A stretch of DNA of 32,236 nucleotides, from NCBI GenBank assembly GCA_007117255.1, contig SKGU01000128.1, positions 1-32,236 on the forward strand, read 5' to 3'. Below the pieces are notes generated by a model. It ran no database searches and was not told the DNA's origin. It saw nothing but the letters and a program-made list of their open reading frames with translations. Position numbers and translations under genes: made by a program. Shown here one piece after another: positions 15,050 through 23,117 of the stretch (its first letter is position 1; the number at the start of each line of letters is the position of its first letter). Source of the stretch: Natronohydrobacter sp. Lineage in GTDB: Bacteria; Pseudomonadota; Alphaproteobacteria; Rhodobacterales; Rhodobacteraceae.

Positions 15050-15625
15050 TCAGGTTTCGCTCATCTCTGGTGTCGGTTCGCGATCAAAGCGCGGTTCGCG
15101 CGGTGGGCGACCAATGACATCGCGCAACTCGTCCAGTTCGATGAAGTTGTCAGCCTGACGGCGCAGGTCATCTGCGATCATGGGCGGATGGCTGCGGATG
15201 GTAGAGACCACCGATACACGCACGCCCTGACGTTGCAAGCTTTCCACCAGCGGGCGGAAATCGCCGTCACCAGAGAACAGCACAGCATGATCCAGTCGTG
15301 GCGCAAGCTCCATGGCATCGACAGCCAGTTCGATATCCATATTGCCCTTGACCTTACGTCGACCCATCGAGTCGGTGTACTCTTTCGCGGCCTTTGTCAC
15401 CATGTTGTAACCATTATAGTGCAACCAGTCGACAAGCGGACGGATCGGAGAGTACTCGTCATTCTCAAGCAGGGCCGTGTAGTAGAAGGCACGCAGCAAT
15501 TTGCCGCGGCGCATGAACTCTTGTCGAAGGAGCTTGTAGTCGATGTCAAAACCTAGCGCCTTGCCGGCAGCATAAAGGTTTGCGCCATCTATAAAGAGCG
15601 CGAGGCGCTCATCTTTGTAGAACAT
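15050..15625 (-). CDS. NYN-domain protein (LabA/DUF88 family)
   Basis: A 191-residue protein with the PIN-like NYN fold found in putative RNases. The acidic residues of the metal site are in place: D13 in FIDGANLY, D97 in GNMDIELAVDAM, and D120 and D122 in FSGDGDF. The C-terminal 25 residues are Pro/Arg/Glu-rich and probably unstructured. The ATG at 15625 has AAGG 8 bases upstream; an open frame extends to 15697 but would add residues that are not part of the fold. It is divergent from folK and ends in a clear terminator. The cellular target is unknown. Homologues are very common in alphaproteobacteria next to folK and rpoZ. Confidence 0.82.
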   Translation of the reverse strand: MFYKDERLALFIDGANLYAAGKALGFDIDYKLLRQEFMRRGKLLRAFYYTALLENDEYSPIRPLVDWLHYNGYNMVTKAAKEYTDSMGRRKVKGNMDIELAVDAMELAPRLDHAVLFSGDGDFRPLVESLQRQGVRVSVVSTIRSHPPMIADDLRRQADNFIELDELRDVIGRPPREPRFDREPTPEMSET

Positions 15626-15735
15626 TTGTTTTACCTTGTGAGAAACGACATCTAGGATAAAGGTGCTTCTTGCTCGGCGTTCCGGGCTGCATTGCAAGCG
15701 GAAACTCTAAATACAATGAAACACCTTAACATGGC

Positions 15736-16392
15736 ATGAGACATAGACACACTCCTGAAAAATGCAATCTTGTGCTGGTGGCCCTTGGGGGTAACGTCAA
15801 TGGGCAAATGGATAGTCCTATCGCACAAATTGACGCTGCGATTCATCAAATTTTTCAAGCAGGTCTTGGGCTTGAGCGGGTTAGCAGGATGTGGAATACC
15901 CCTGCTTTCCCTGCGGGTTCAGGTCCCGATTTCGTGAATGCCGCTCTCGCTTGTGTGACTGATTTAGCGCCGACACGGATATTGGAAAGGCTTCATGACA
16001 TCGAAGAACAGGCAGGGCGTGTAAGGGGTGCGCGTTGGGCTGCGCGGGTGATCGATCTGGATCTGCTTGCAGTGGGTGATCTGGTTTTGCCCGATATTGA
16101 TCACTATCGCCAGTGGGCAGGGTTGCCCCTCGCAGAGCAAATGAAACGCACGCCTGATGAACTCATCTTGCCCCATCCCCGTATGCAGGATCGTGCTTTC
16201 GTTTTGGTGCCGTTGATGGATATTGCGCCTGACTGGCGCCACCCTGTATCCGGGCGCACTGTCACCGAGATGCATGCGGCCTTGTGCCCGGAAGACATTG
16301 CACAAGTGGTGCCGGTTTCACATGAAATTCACACTGATATCGGTGTGCATGGCTTGTCATGCGCGCCAATGCATAGTAGGCACGGCGCTTGA
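15736..16392 (+). CDS. folK: 2-amino-4-hydroxy-6-hydroxymethyldihydropteridine pyrophosphokinase
   Basis: A 218-residue HPPK that transfers pyrophosphate from ATP to hydroxymethyl-dihydropterin in folate synthesis. The motif RWAARVIDLDLL at 100-111 supplies the two Mg-binding Asp residues (D107, D109), and LPHPRMQDRAFVLVPL at 145-160 is the second signature. The N-terminal strand has LVALGGN at 14-20, close to the usual LGSN. An insertion of about 20 residues lies between the two motifs, and about 45 residues follow the usual end. The start is not backed by a clear ribosome-binding site. It heads the block folK, rpoZ, rsh on the plus strand. Confidence 0.87.
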   Translation: MRHRHTPEKCNLVLVALGGNVNGQMDSPIAQIDAAIHQIFQAGLGLERVSRMWNTPAFPAGSGPDFVNAALACVTDLAPTRILERLHDIEEQAGRVRGARWAARVIDLDLLAVGDLVLPDIDHYRQWAGLPLAEQMKRTPDELILPHPRMQDRAFVLVPLMDIAPDWRHPVSGRTVTEMHAALCPEDIAQVVPVSHEIHTDIGVHGLSCAPMHSRHGA

Positions 16393-16422
16393 TCCGGATT
16401 TTTAGACGAGAAGGAGCTGCTC

Positions 16423-16782
16423 ATGGCCCGCGTGACAGTGGAAGATTGTGTCGACAAAGTGCCCAACCGCTTCGAGTTGGTGGCGTTGGCATCGCACCGC
16501 GCCCGTGAGATTGCAGCCGGTTCGCCAATCACGGTTGACCGCGAAAACGATAAGAACCCGGTTGTTGCCTTGCGCGAAATCGCTGAGGAGACTCAACTGG
16601 CAGATCATCTGCGAGAGCGCATGATCGAAAGCCTGCAAACGCAGATTGAAGTCGATATGCCTGAAGACGACGATATGGCCCTGATGATGGGCGGCCCAGA
16701 GCAGGACCAGCCCGAACAGGACGGGATGAACGAGGCGCAGATGTTGCGCGCCTTGATGGAAGCTCAAGGGCAGGCAGGCTGA
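16423..16782 (+). CDS. rpoZ: RNA polymerase omega subunit
   Basis: A 119-residue omega subunit. The N-terminal MARVTVEDCVDKVPNRFELVALASHRAREI and the NPVVALREI segment are diagnostic. Omega helps assemble RNA polymerase by folding around beta-prime and forms part of a ppGpp site in proteobacteria. The C-terminal 45 residues are acidic and Met/Gln-rich, longer than in E. coli (91 residues) but usual for alphaproteobacteria. AAGGAG lies 6 bases before the ATG. It is followed 60 bases later by rsh, the ppGpp enzyme, a linkage widely kept in bacteria. Confidence 0.95.
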   Translation: MARVTVEDCVDKVPNRFELVALASHRAREIAAGSPITVDRENDKNPVVALREIAEETQLADHLRERMIESLQTQIEVDMPEDDDMALMMGGPEQDQPEQDGMNEAQMLRALMEAQGQAG

Positions 16783-16842
16783 GCCTGACTTGCTGGCGCG
16801 CAACGCGCCCACACTGGCTGACGGGCAGAAGGGGCCGCAGGC

Positions 16843-18960
16843 GTGATCACGCAAGATGATCTGATCGCACTTGTGCGCAATTACAATCCGCGCTGTGACG
16901 AAGGTCTGATCCGTCAGGCATGGGACTATGGCGTCCGAATGCATGAGGGACAATTCAGGCATTCGGGCGAGCCGTATTTCACGCATCCGGTCGCCGTCGC
17001 GGCATTACTGTCTGAAATGCGCCTTGATGACGCGACGATCATCACTGCGCTGTTGCACGATACGATCGAAGACACAAAATCCACCTATTCCGAAGTGTCG
17101 CGTCTGTTTGGTGCGGAAATCGCCGAATTGGTTGACGGGGTCACCAAGCTGACCAACCTTCAGCTCTCGTCATCCGAGGCCAAGCAGGCCGAGAATATCC
17201 GCAAGCTCTTGATCGCCATGTCGCGCGATTTGCGTGTGATCCTTGTCAAGCTCGCGGACCGTTTGCATAATATGCGCACCATCCGCTCCATGCGTGCCGA
17301 CAAGCAAGCGCAAAAAGCGCGCGAAACCATGGATATCTATGCGCCACTGGCCGGTCGCATGGGCATGCAATGGATGCGCGAGGAACTCGAGGATCTCGCA
17401 TTTCGGGTGCTTAATCCAGAAGCCCGTAACTCGATCCTGCGCCGATTCATTACATTGCAACGCGAAGCAGGCGACGTGGTGCACCGCATTGGTGCAGATA
17501 TCCGTGCTGAGTTGGACCGTGCCGGGATCGAGGCTGACGTTTATGGCCGTGCCAAGAAGCCCTATTCGATCTGGCGCAAGATGCAGGAAAAGGATCTGGC
17601 CTTCTCGCGCCTGTCCGACATCTACGGTTTCCGCATCATCACTGATAAATCCGAAGATTGCTACCGCGTCCTGGGCGTGGTGCATAATCGCTGGCGCGCG
17701 GTTCCGGGGCGGTTCAAGGATTACATCAGTCAGCCCAAATCGAATGGGTATCGCTCGATCCATACCACTGTGTCCGGGCGGGACGGCAAGCGGGTTGAAA
17801 TTCAGATACGCACTGTCGAAATGCACGAGGTCGCCGAAGCCGGGGTTGCCGCGCATTGGGCGTATCGCGATGGTCAGCGCTCGGAAAACCCCTTTGCAGT
17901 CGATCCGGCGAAGTGGATCAGCACACTGACCGAAGGTTTCGATAGCGAGGACGATCACGACGCGTTTCTTGAGCATGTGAAGCTTGAGATGTACTCGGAT
18001 CAGGTCTTCTGTTTCTCGCCCAAAGGGGATGTGATCCAATTGCCGCGCGGCGCGACCCCTCTGGATTTCGCCTATGCGATCCATACCCGGATTGGTGATG
18101 GCTGCGTGTCTGCAAAGGTGGACGGGCTGCGTGTGCCGCTATGGACGCGACTCAGGAATGGCCAGTCGGTCGAGATCATCACAGCAGAGGGCCAGCGCCC
18201 GCAATCAAGCTGGATTGATATCGTCGTCACCGGGCGCGCGAAATCCGCAATCCGCCGCGCGCTGCGCGATGAGGATCGCGAACGCTTCATCCGGTTGGGC
18301 AATGAACTGTTGCGCCTTGCTTTCGAGGGGGCAGGCCGCGAGGTGAGCCAGAAGGCGCTGGGCACTGCCGCCAAGCTTCTCAGCATCCCTGATGCGACAG
18401 AGTTGCGCGCAAGGGTCGGTGCTGCCGAAATCAGTGCACGCAGTGTGGTTGCTGCGCTGTACCCCGAAATGGCTTTGTCCGAGCCAGAAGTGGATGCAAC
18501 CCATCCGGTCGCCGGGCTGGAGGCCGACCAGTCCTTCCGCCGCGCGCCCTGCTGCCAGCCACTGCCGGGTGAGCGCATTATCGGGATTACCTATCGTGGC
18601 AAGGGTGTGGTAGCGCATAGCATGGATTGCGACGCGCTGGCCGAATATGATGACCAGCCAGAACGCTGGATCGACCTGCGCTGGCTCGATGGCACGCATC
18701 CGGCAGTTTACGATGTGACGCTGGATTTGACGATTTCCAATGATGCTGGTGTTCTGGGGCGTGTGTGCAGCTTGATTGGCGAGCATAAGGCCAATATCTC
18801 TGATCTACGATTCGTAGACCGCAAACCGGATTTCTACCGCCTGCTGGTCGAAGTGGAGTTGCGTGGAATTTCGCATCTGCATCAGGTCATGACGGCGCTT
18901 GATGCGGAAACGGCAATTGCTCAGGTGACACGGTCACGGGATCCATCGTTACGCCCCTAG
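16843..18960 (+). CDS. rsh: Bifunctional (p)ppGpp synthetase/hydrolase, Rsh (RelA/SpoT)
   Basis: A 705-residue cytoplasmic stringent-response enzyme that both makes and breaks (p)ppGpp. In order: HD hydrolase (H48, H72-D73, E76-D77 in HDTIEDT, D139 in LADRLHN), synthetase (GRAKKPYSIWRKM at 235-247, VEIQIRT at 318-324), TGS at about 391-450, a helical region, a Cys-containing segment (APCCQPLPGE) and ACT at about 630-705. The motif RFKD at 290-293 is the RXKD type of bifunctional Rel/SpoT rather than the EFDD of synthetase-only RelA. With an intact HD site it is probably the only Rsh of the cell. The start is GTG at 16843, with AAGGGG about 9 bases upstream. Confidence 0.94.
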   Translation: MITQDDLIALVRNYNPRCDEGLIRQAWDYGVRMHEGQFRHSGEPYFTHPVAVAALLSEMRLDDATIITALLHDTIEDTKSTYSEVSRLFGAEIAELVDGVTKLTNLQLSSSEAKQAENIRKLLIAMSRDLRVILVKLADRLHNMRTIRSMRADKQAQKARETMDIYAPLAGRMGMQWMREELEDLAFRVLNPEARNSILRRFITLQREAGDVVHRIGADIRAELDRAGIEADVYGRAKKPYSIWRKMQEKDLAFSRLSDIYGFRIITDKSEDCYRVLGVVHNRWRAVPGRFKDYISQPKSNGYRSIHTTVSGRDGKRVEIQIRTVEMHEVAEAGVAAHWAYRDGQRSENPFAVDPAKWISTLTEGFDSEDDHDAFLEHVKLEMYSDQVFCFSPKGDVIQLPRGATPLDFAYAIHTRIGDGCVSAKVDGLRVPLWTRLRNGQSVEIITAEGQRPQSSWIDIVVTGRAKSAIRRALRDEDRERFIRLGNELLRLAFEGAGREVSQKALGTAAKLLSIPDATELRARVGAAEISARSVVAALYPEMALSEPEVDATHPVAGLEADQSFRRAPCCQPLPGERIIGITYRGKGVVAHSMDCDALAEYDDQPERWIDLRWLDGTHPAVYDVTLDLTISNDAGVLGRVCSLIGEHKANISDLRFVDRKPDFYRLLVEVELRGISHLHQVMTALDAETAIAQVTRSRDPSLRP

Positions 18961-19008
18961 GGCTATATTGGTCAGGCTGCGCCAGCCAAGGGAAAGTCGG
19001 GTAGTTTG

Positions 19009-19632
19009 GTGTTCAGACGTCGCGCTCCACGCAATATTCGCCAGAAGCTGGTGAATATATTCTATCCAGGTGGCGGGTGGGCGCGCTCTGCAAGCTATGT
19101 GCTGCATCGATTGCGTCGCTTGCCTGACAGTCCAGAACGGATCGCGAAGGGTATTGCTGCGGGTGTAGCCGTCAGTTTCACACCCTTGTTCGGGTTGCAT
19201 TTCATCGCCGCCGCCTCGATTGCGTGGATGCTGCGCGGGAATATCTTTGCGTCGCTCCTGGCGACGTTCTTTGGCAATCCTTTCACCTTTCCGATGATCG
19301 TTGTGGGTGCGATTGAGCTGGGCAGTTTCCTTCTGGGCAGTGAAGGATCAGTGCGTCCTGGTGAAGCCATGCGGGCTTTCACTGGGCTCTGGTCGGAGGT
19401 TGGGCAGAATGCGCTGGCCATATTCACCGCCGAGCCGTTCCACTGGGAGAAGATGAGCAAATTCGGAGATGATATCTTCTTGCCATATCTGCTGGGGGGC
19501 TCGATTCTGGGTGGCATCTTCGGGATTGCCGCGTATTTTCTGTCCCTGCCTGTCATCCGAGCCTATCGCAAGCGGCGTCTGCGGAAGCTCCAGCAGCGTT
19601 TCGAGCTTGCGCGCAAGCAGCTTGACGAGTGA
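19009..19632 (+). CDS. DUF2062 membrane protein
   Basis: A protein of about 207 residues of the DUF2062 family. After a basic N-terminus (FRRRAPRN) come hydrophobic segments at about 50-75, 80-110 and 160-185. The conserved family motif is GNPFTFPM, preceded by the TPLFGLHFIAAA stretch. The tail is very basic and helical. The function is not established. The start is GTG at 19009; a TTG at 19006 is an equal possibility, and neither has a strong ribosome-binding site. It lies 48 bases after rsh and 84 before pdxJ, on the same strand, and is probably cotranscribed. Confidence 0.8.
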   Translation: MFRRRAPRNIRQKLVNIFYPGGGWARSASYVLHRLRRLPDSPERIAKGIAAGVAVSFTPLFGLHFIAAASIAWMLRGNIFASLLATFFGNPFTFPMIVVGAIELGSFLLGSEGSVRPGEAMRAFTGLWSEVGQNALAIFTAEPFHWEKMSKFGDDIFLPYLLGGSILGGIFGIAAYFLSLPVIRAYRKRRLRKLQQRFELARKQLDE

Positions 19633-19716
19633 TACTCGTGACATTGCGATATTTTGGTGTGTTGTGTTTATATTTGTTCAGATTATGTTCACGTCCATCG
19701 GGTGAAGGGGGAACCT

Positions 19717-20475
19717 ATGACACAGTCCATGTCTGATGCACCATTGCGTTTGGGGGTGAATATCGATCACGTCGCAACCGTGCGAAATGCACGCGGAGGC
19801 CGTGATCCAGACCCTGCGCGTGCTGCAATGATCGCGCAACAGGCGGGGGCGGATGGGCTTACCGTGCATCTGCGTGAAGACCGTCGCCACATCGTCGATG
19901 CGGATCTGCCCGCGATCATGAAGGCCGTAAGCCTGCCGATCAACCTGGAGATGGCCGCGACCGAAGAAATGCGCAGGATCGCGCTTGGCTTGCGTCCCCA
20001 TGCGGTCTGCATTGTGCCAGAGCGCCGCGAGGAACGTACCACGGAAGGCGGGCTTGAGGTCGCGCGGGATGACAAGCGCCTGCGCGAATTCATAGCACCT
20101 TTGCGTGAGGCAGGCGCGCGTGTGTCGCTATTCATCGCACCTGACGAGGCACAGGTCGAAGCGGCGGCGCGTGTCGGTGCACAGGTGATTGAGTTGCACA
20201 CAGGCAGCTATTGTCTCCACTGCGCAGATGGTGACGACAGCGCGCGCGATGAAGAATTGCGCAGGTTGTTTTCGGCTGCGGCGCTGGGCAAGGATCTGGG
20301 GTTGGAAGTGCATGCAGGACACGGGCTGAATTTCGAGAATGTCGGACCGATTGCCGCTATCCCCGAACTGGTTGAGCTGAATATCGGCCACTTCCTGATA
20401 GGCGAGGCGATTTTTGTCGGGCTGGAAGCAGCCATTCGTGAAATGCGCCGCCATATGATGTTGGCGCGGATGTAG
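19717..20475 (+). CDS. pdxJ: Pyridoxine 5'-phosphate synthase
   Basis: A 252-residue TIM-barrel enzyme that condenses 3-amino-2-oxopropyl phosphate with deoxyxylulose phosphate to give pyridoxine 5'-phosphate in DXP-dependent vitamin B6 synthesis. Family motifs in order: LGVNIDHVATVRNARGG, HLREDRRHI, LEMAAT, PERREERTTEGGL, ELHTGSY and HAGHGLNFENV. The ATG at 19717 is preceded by AAGGGGGAA. An upstream frame open from 19654 is ignored because the family starts here. Eight bases separate it from acpS, so the two are cotranscribed. Confidence 0.95.
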   Translation: MTQSMSDAPLRLGVNIDHVATVRNARGGRDPDPARAAMIAQQAGADGLTVHLREDRRHIVDADLPAIMKAVSLPINLEMAATEEMRRIALGLRPHAVCIVPERREERTTEGGLEVARDDKRLREFIAPLREAGARVSLFIAPDEAQVEAAARVGAQVIELHTGSYCLHCADGDDSARDEELRRLFSAAALGKDLGLEVHAGHGLNFENVGPIAAIPELVELNIGHFLIGEAIFVGLEAAIREMRRHMMLARM

Positions 20476-20483
20476 CGAGCGAC

Positions 20484-20885
20484 ATGATCATCGGGATTGG
20501 GACTGATCTGGCAAATATCGACCGGATTGCCGGAACGCTTGCACGCTTCGGTGATCGCTTCCGTCAGCGCGTCTTTACAGAGGAAGAGCGCGCCCGCGCA
20601 TCACGGCGCGACGACGACCCGGCCACTTATGCCAAGCGCTGGGCCGCAAAAGAGGCATGTTCCAAAGCCTTGGGAACAGGGCTTGCGATGGGCATTTCAT
20701 GGCGTGATATGTGGGTGACGAACCTCAAAGGGGGGCAGCCCGTGATGCACGTGTCTGGCTGGGCGGCAGAGCGTCTGGCGGCGCTGACCCCCGAAGGCCA
20801 TGAGGCCGTGATCCATGTCAGTCTGACTGACGATCGCCCTTGGGCACAGGCATTCGTTGTGATCGAGGCGCGTAAATGCGTCTGA
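20484..20885 (+). CDS. acpS: Holo-[acyl-carrier-protein] synthase
   Basis: A 133-residue phosphopantetheinyl transferase that activates apo-ACP using coenzyme A. The Mg-binding motifs are GIGTDL (D8) near the N-terminus and RWAAKEACSKALG (E57, K61). It follows pdxJ by 8 bases. It would activate both the housekeeping carrier protein and perhaps the special carrier at 7211-7498. In many alphaproteobacteria lepB, rnc, era and recO come next; here they do not. Confidence 0.94.
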   Translation: MIIGIGTDLANIDRIAGTLARFGDRFRQRVFTEEERARASRRDDDPATYAKRWAAKEACSKALGTGLAMGISWRDMWVTNLKGGQPVMHVSGWAAERLAALTPEGHEAVIHVSLTDDRPWAQAFVVIEARKCV

Positions 20886-21097
20886 ACTGTTGCGCCAAGT
20901 TTCGAATCACGCGTGGCACGAACGACAAGATTTTTTCCAAACAGGGGTCAATACCGGGAAGTTGACGATACTGTTCATGTTTTGCTGGTCACGCTTTCAG
21001 CATTCACAGGAATCTCGCGCTGTGAGCAGAAAATTTCTTGCGAAATGACCCTGAGTGTTTTCATGGTGTTGCTGGGGAACATTTGAATGAGTGACGC

Positions 21098-21265
21098 ATG
21101 TGGTCTTTCTTGAATTCTTTCTGGTCGCGTGGTGACGGGACAACAACCAACGTTTCTTCGGTGCCTGAAATCGACGCATCGACCGGATTACTAGCGATGG
21201 CTGCGCTCGGTGCGGCTGTATTGTTTGCTTGGGAACGCCGTCGGCGTTTGGCCAAAAAAGCCTGA
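21098..21265 (+). CDS. VPEID-CTERM sorted mini-protein (exosortase E substrate)
   Basis: A 55-residue protein, too short for usual gene calling. It has the three parts of an exosortase sorting tail: the motif VPEID at 22-26, a hydrophobic helix at about 29-45, and a basic cluster RRRR at 47-50 followed by LAKKA. Only 21 residues precede the motif. They begin with an aromatic stretch (MWSFLNSFW) and continue Ser/Thr/Gly-rich. No Sec signal peptide is present, so the tail itself would have to insert with the N-terminus outside. An in-frame TGA at 21092 excludes a longer protein, so the ATG at 21098 is fixed, although its ribosome-binding site is poor. It is convergent with xrtE, its presumed processing enzyme, and ends in a strong terminator. 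The role of the peptide is unknown. Confidence 0.85.
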   Translation: MWSFLNSFWSRGDGTTTNVSSVPEIDASTGLLAMAALGAAVLFAWERRRRLAKKA

Positions 21266-21282
21266 AATCATCATCGGCATAG

Positions 21283-21304
21283 CTGATTGATTGCTGATTG
21301 AATG
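21283..21304. repeat. Tandem 11-base near-repeat
   Basis: CTGATTGATTG (21283-21293) is followed directly by CTGATTGAATG (21294-21304), one mismatch. It lies just before the terminator hairpin. It may be chance. Confidence 0.3.
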
Positions 21305-21340
21305 AACCGCCTCATGTGGACTTGAGGCGGTTCTTCTTTA
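21304..21340 (+). terminator. Terminator of the VPEID-CTERM gene
   Basis: A perfect 11-bp stem (GAACCGCCTCA at 21304-21314, complement at 21323-21333) with an 8-base loop and the T-rich tail CTTCTTTA. It also sits 17 bases past the xrtE stop on the other strand, where the downstream bases are less T-rich. Confidence 0.85.
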
Positions 21341-21350
21341 TGGGAAACAA

Positions 21351-22985
21351 TCAGATCAGGCCCAGATCTCCCAGTGCAATGGCTGATCCGGCGACAACAA
21401 TATTTGCCGCAATATGGGCCTGGACGGCATCGCCTACCCGGTTCCTGCGCAAGTAGACATATGCGAAGACAAGCCCGGCCAGCGTCGCTTCGACATAGCG
21501 CCCGTGCAGGATTGCAAACGCACCGGTCGAGATTGCAATGGCCAACCCCCTGCGTTGCCAGTCGTTGCCGTTGAAACGCGCCAGAAGATACCCGCGGAAG
21601 AAAAACTCTTCGATCAACGGCACCAGCAGGATCGTTCCGAATAAACGCAGAATCACCCAGATAATTGCACCTGCCAATGACATGCCAGCCAGCATGGTAC
21701 TCAATTCCGCGCCGCTGCCCGATGATCCGCCCTGCATGGCGATCCAGATCAGCCCGACACCTGCACCAAGTGCCCATGACAGACCGTCGAAATGCCATGG
21801 CAGCGCGCGAATAAGCCGCCAGAACGGCAAGAGTGCTGCCAGCATGATTGCCACACGCAACGGATAACCAAGCGCGGCAGGCGCGAAAAAGGCCGAGGCA
21901 ATCAGTCCAGACAGCATAAACGCGATGAATGGCAGGATCTGTGCGGCAATCATGTCTTGCGTGATCGGGGTAGAGGGCGCGCGTGCCTCTGCCCGATGAA
22001 GCGAGGCGGAGCGATGCACGATGATCAGGATACCCAGTGCCAGCAAGGTGAAGAAAATCCAGCCCGCGTAGCTGTGAAATCCGTCCACAGCCAGTCGTGG
22101 GGACACATGCGCGCCCAGCAACACAAGTGTAGCAATCCGCACGATATTCAGCACCCAGCTTGCCAGCAATGCCAGCGGCAGAACGATCAGCCAGAAGCGG
22201 GCATGCCGAATGGTTGCATGAAACAGCAGCGCATATAGTGCCACGAATCCGCCCACTAGAACGAAACCTTCTACACCAGAGCATTGCGCCGCAATATGAA
22301 CGGCGAAATCGTCGACACCCAGGATGAAAGTGTCGGGATCGGCGAAGGCCCCTGTGCCAAGAATGCGAAGCAGAACATAGACCAGCGCAAAGGTTAGAAA
22401 GGTAAGCGCCTCAATGTTCCACAGCGGCTGCATGGCGGCGGCCATTTCCGGCATGAAGGTCACGAAAACCAGAACCGCGCCGCCCAGCCAGCCAAGGCTG
22501 CGCAACAGCCAGCCCCAGTCAGATATTGGCGCAATCCAGCGTAGTGCGGCAGGTACGATGATCAGGCCGCCTGTGATCCAGATCGGCACGGCGCGCGCAA
22601 ACTGCTCCGGCCCGGCATCCTGCACAAGAAAAATGGCCGGGATCAGAAGGATAGCGAAGCCTGCAAATGCAAATACTCCGGCGATGTGGCTTGTGCGTGT
22701 TGTTTGTGCGGCACGCTGGGAGAATTCGGCGAAAACCGCAGGTCTTGCCAGAATCAGGACCGCGATGCCCGTGGCCAGTGCCATACCCCGCCCCAGTGCC
22801 GAGCGCAGGCCGCGGCACAGCTCATATGAACCGGTCGAGCCGCAATCGATATCAACAAAGAACTGATATATGACCGCCAGTGCAACAAGTTGCACCAACA
22901 AGATCAAGGCGCGAAACCGACCGCTATGGGCCTGCACCCGACCTGCCTCATGTCTCAGTTCGTTTCTATGATCACTGAAGGTCAT
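21351..22985 (-). CDS. xrtE: Exosortase E / CPBP protease fusion (VPEID-CTERM system)
   Basis: A 544-residue polytopic inner-membrane protein with two enzymes in one chain. The N-terminal half is an exosortase, a cysteine transpeptidase-like enzyme that cleaves sorting signals at the membrane: C235 in AQCSGVEG, R283 in NIVR and H304 in GFHSYAGW. The C-terminal half is a CPBP (CAAX-like, Abi) metallo- or glutamate protease: E459-E460 and R464 in EEFFFRG, H494 in ILHGR, then H524 and N528. More than ten hydrophobic helices are visible. This fusion is the XrtE type, which is linked to proteins ending in VPEID-CTERM, and exactly one such protein lies next to it, convergent. The ATG at 22985 has no clear ribosome-binding site. 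It is 132 bases downstream of recO, with a hairpin between. Confidence 0.9.
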   Translation of the reverse strand: MTFSDHRNELRHEAGRVQAHSGRFRALILLVQLVALAVIYQFFVDIDCGSTGSYELCRGLRSALGRGMALATGIAVLILARPAVFAEFSQRAAQTTRTSHIAGVFAFAGFAILLIPAIFLVQDAGPEQFARAVPIWITGGLIIVPAALRWIAPISDWGWLLRSLGWLGGAVLVFVTFMPEMAAAMQPLWNIEALTFLTFALVYVLLRILGTGAFADPDTFILGVDDFAVHIAAQCSGVEGFVLVGGFVALYALLFHATIRHARFWLIVLPLALLASWVLNIVRIATLVLLGAHVSPRLAVDGFHSYAGWIFFTLLALGILIIVHRSASLHRAEARAPSTPITQDMIAAQILPFIAFMLSGLIASAFFAPAALGYPLRVAIMLAALLPFWRLIRALPWHFDGLSWALGAGVGLIWIAMQGGSSGSGAELSTMLAGMSLAGAIIWVILRLFGTILLVPLIEEFFFRGYLLARFNGNDWQRRGLAIAISTGAFAILHGRYVEATLAGLVFAYVYLRRNRVGDAVQAHIAANIVVAGSAIALGDLGLI

Positions 22986-23089
22986 GCTATATCAACGGTT
23001 TTCATGTAAGAATCTTCGGTTTGATAGGCACGAAAAATGGCGCAATTATGCTGAAAATCAGATGATCGTTTCGATACAGTCATGTATTT

Positions 23090-23113
23090 GCACCCGTGAT
23101 ACAATCAGGGTGC
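23090..23113 (-). terminator. Stem-loop after recO
   Basis: GCACCC-TGAT pairs with ATCA-GGGTGC (one bulged base, loop TGT on the minus strand) directly past the recO stop. The following bases are A-rich rather than T-rich, so termination is uncertain. The remainder of the gap to xrtE has no clear promoter. Confidence 0.45.
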
Positions 23114-23117
23114 GCTG

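Noticed and set aside
17170..18084. 304-codon open frame on the minus strand
   Set aside because: It is antisense to the rsh coding sequence, whose domains are unmistakable; the translation shows no family pattern.
21271..22284. 337-codon minus-strand frame overlapping xrtE
   Set aside because: It is another frame of xrtE, rich in Cys, Arg and Ser, with no recognisable motif. The exosortase and CPBP residues lie in the longer frame.
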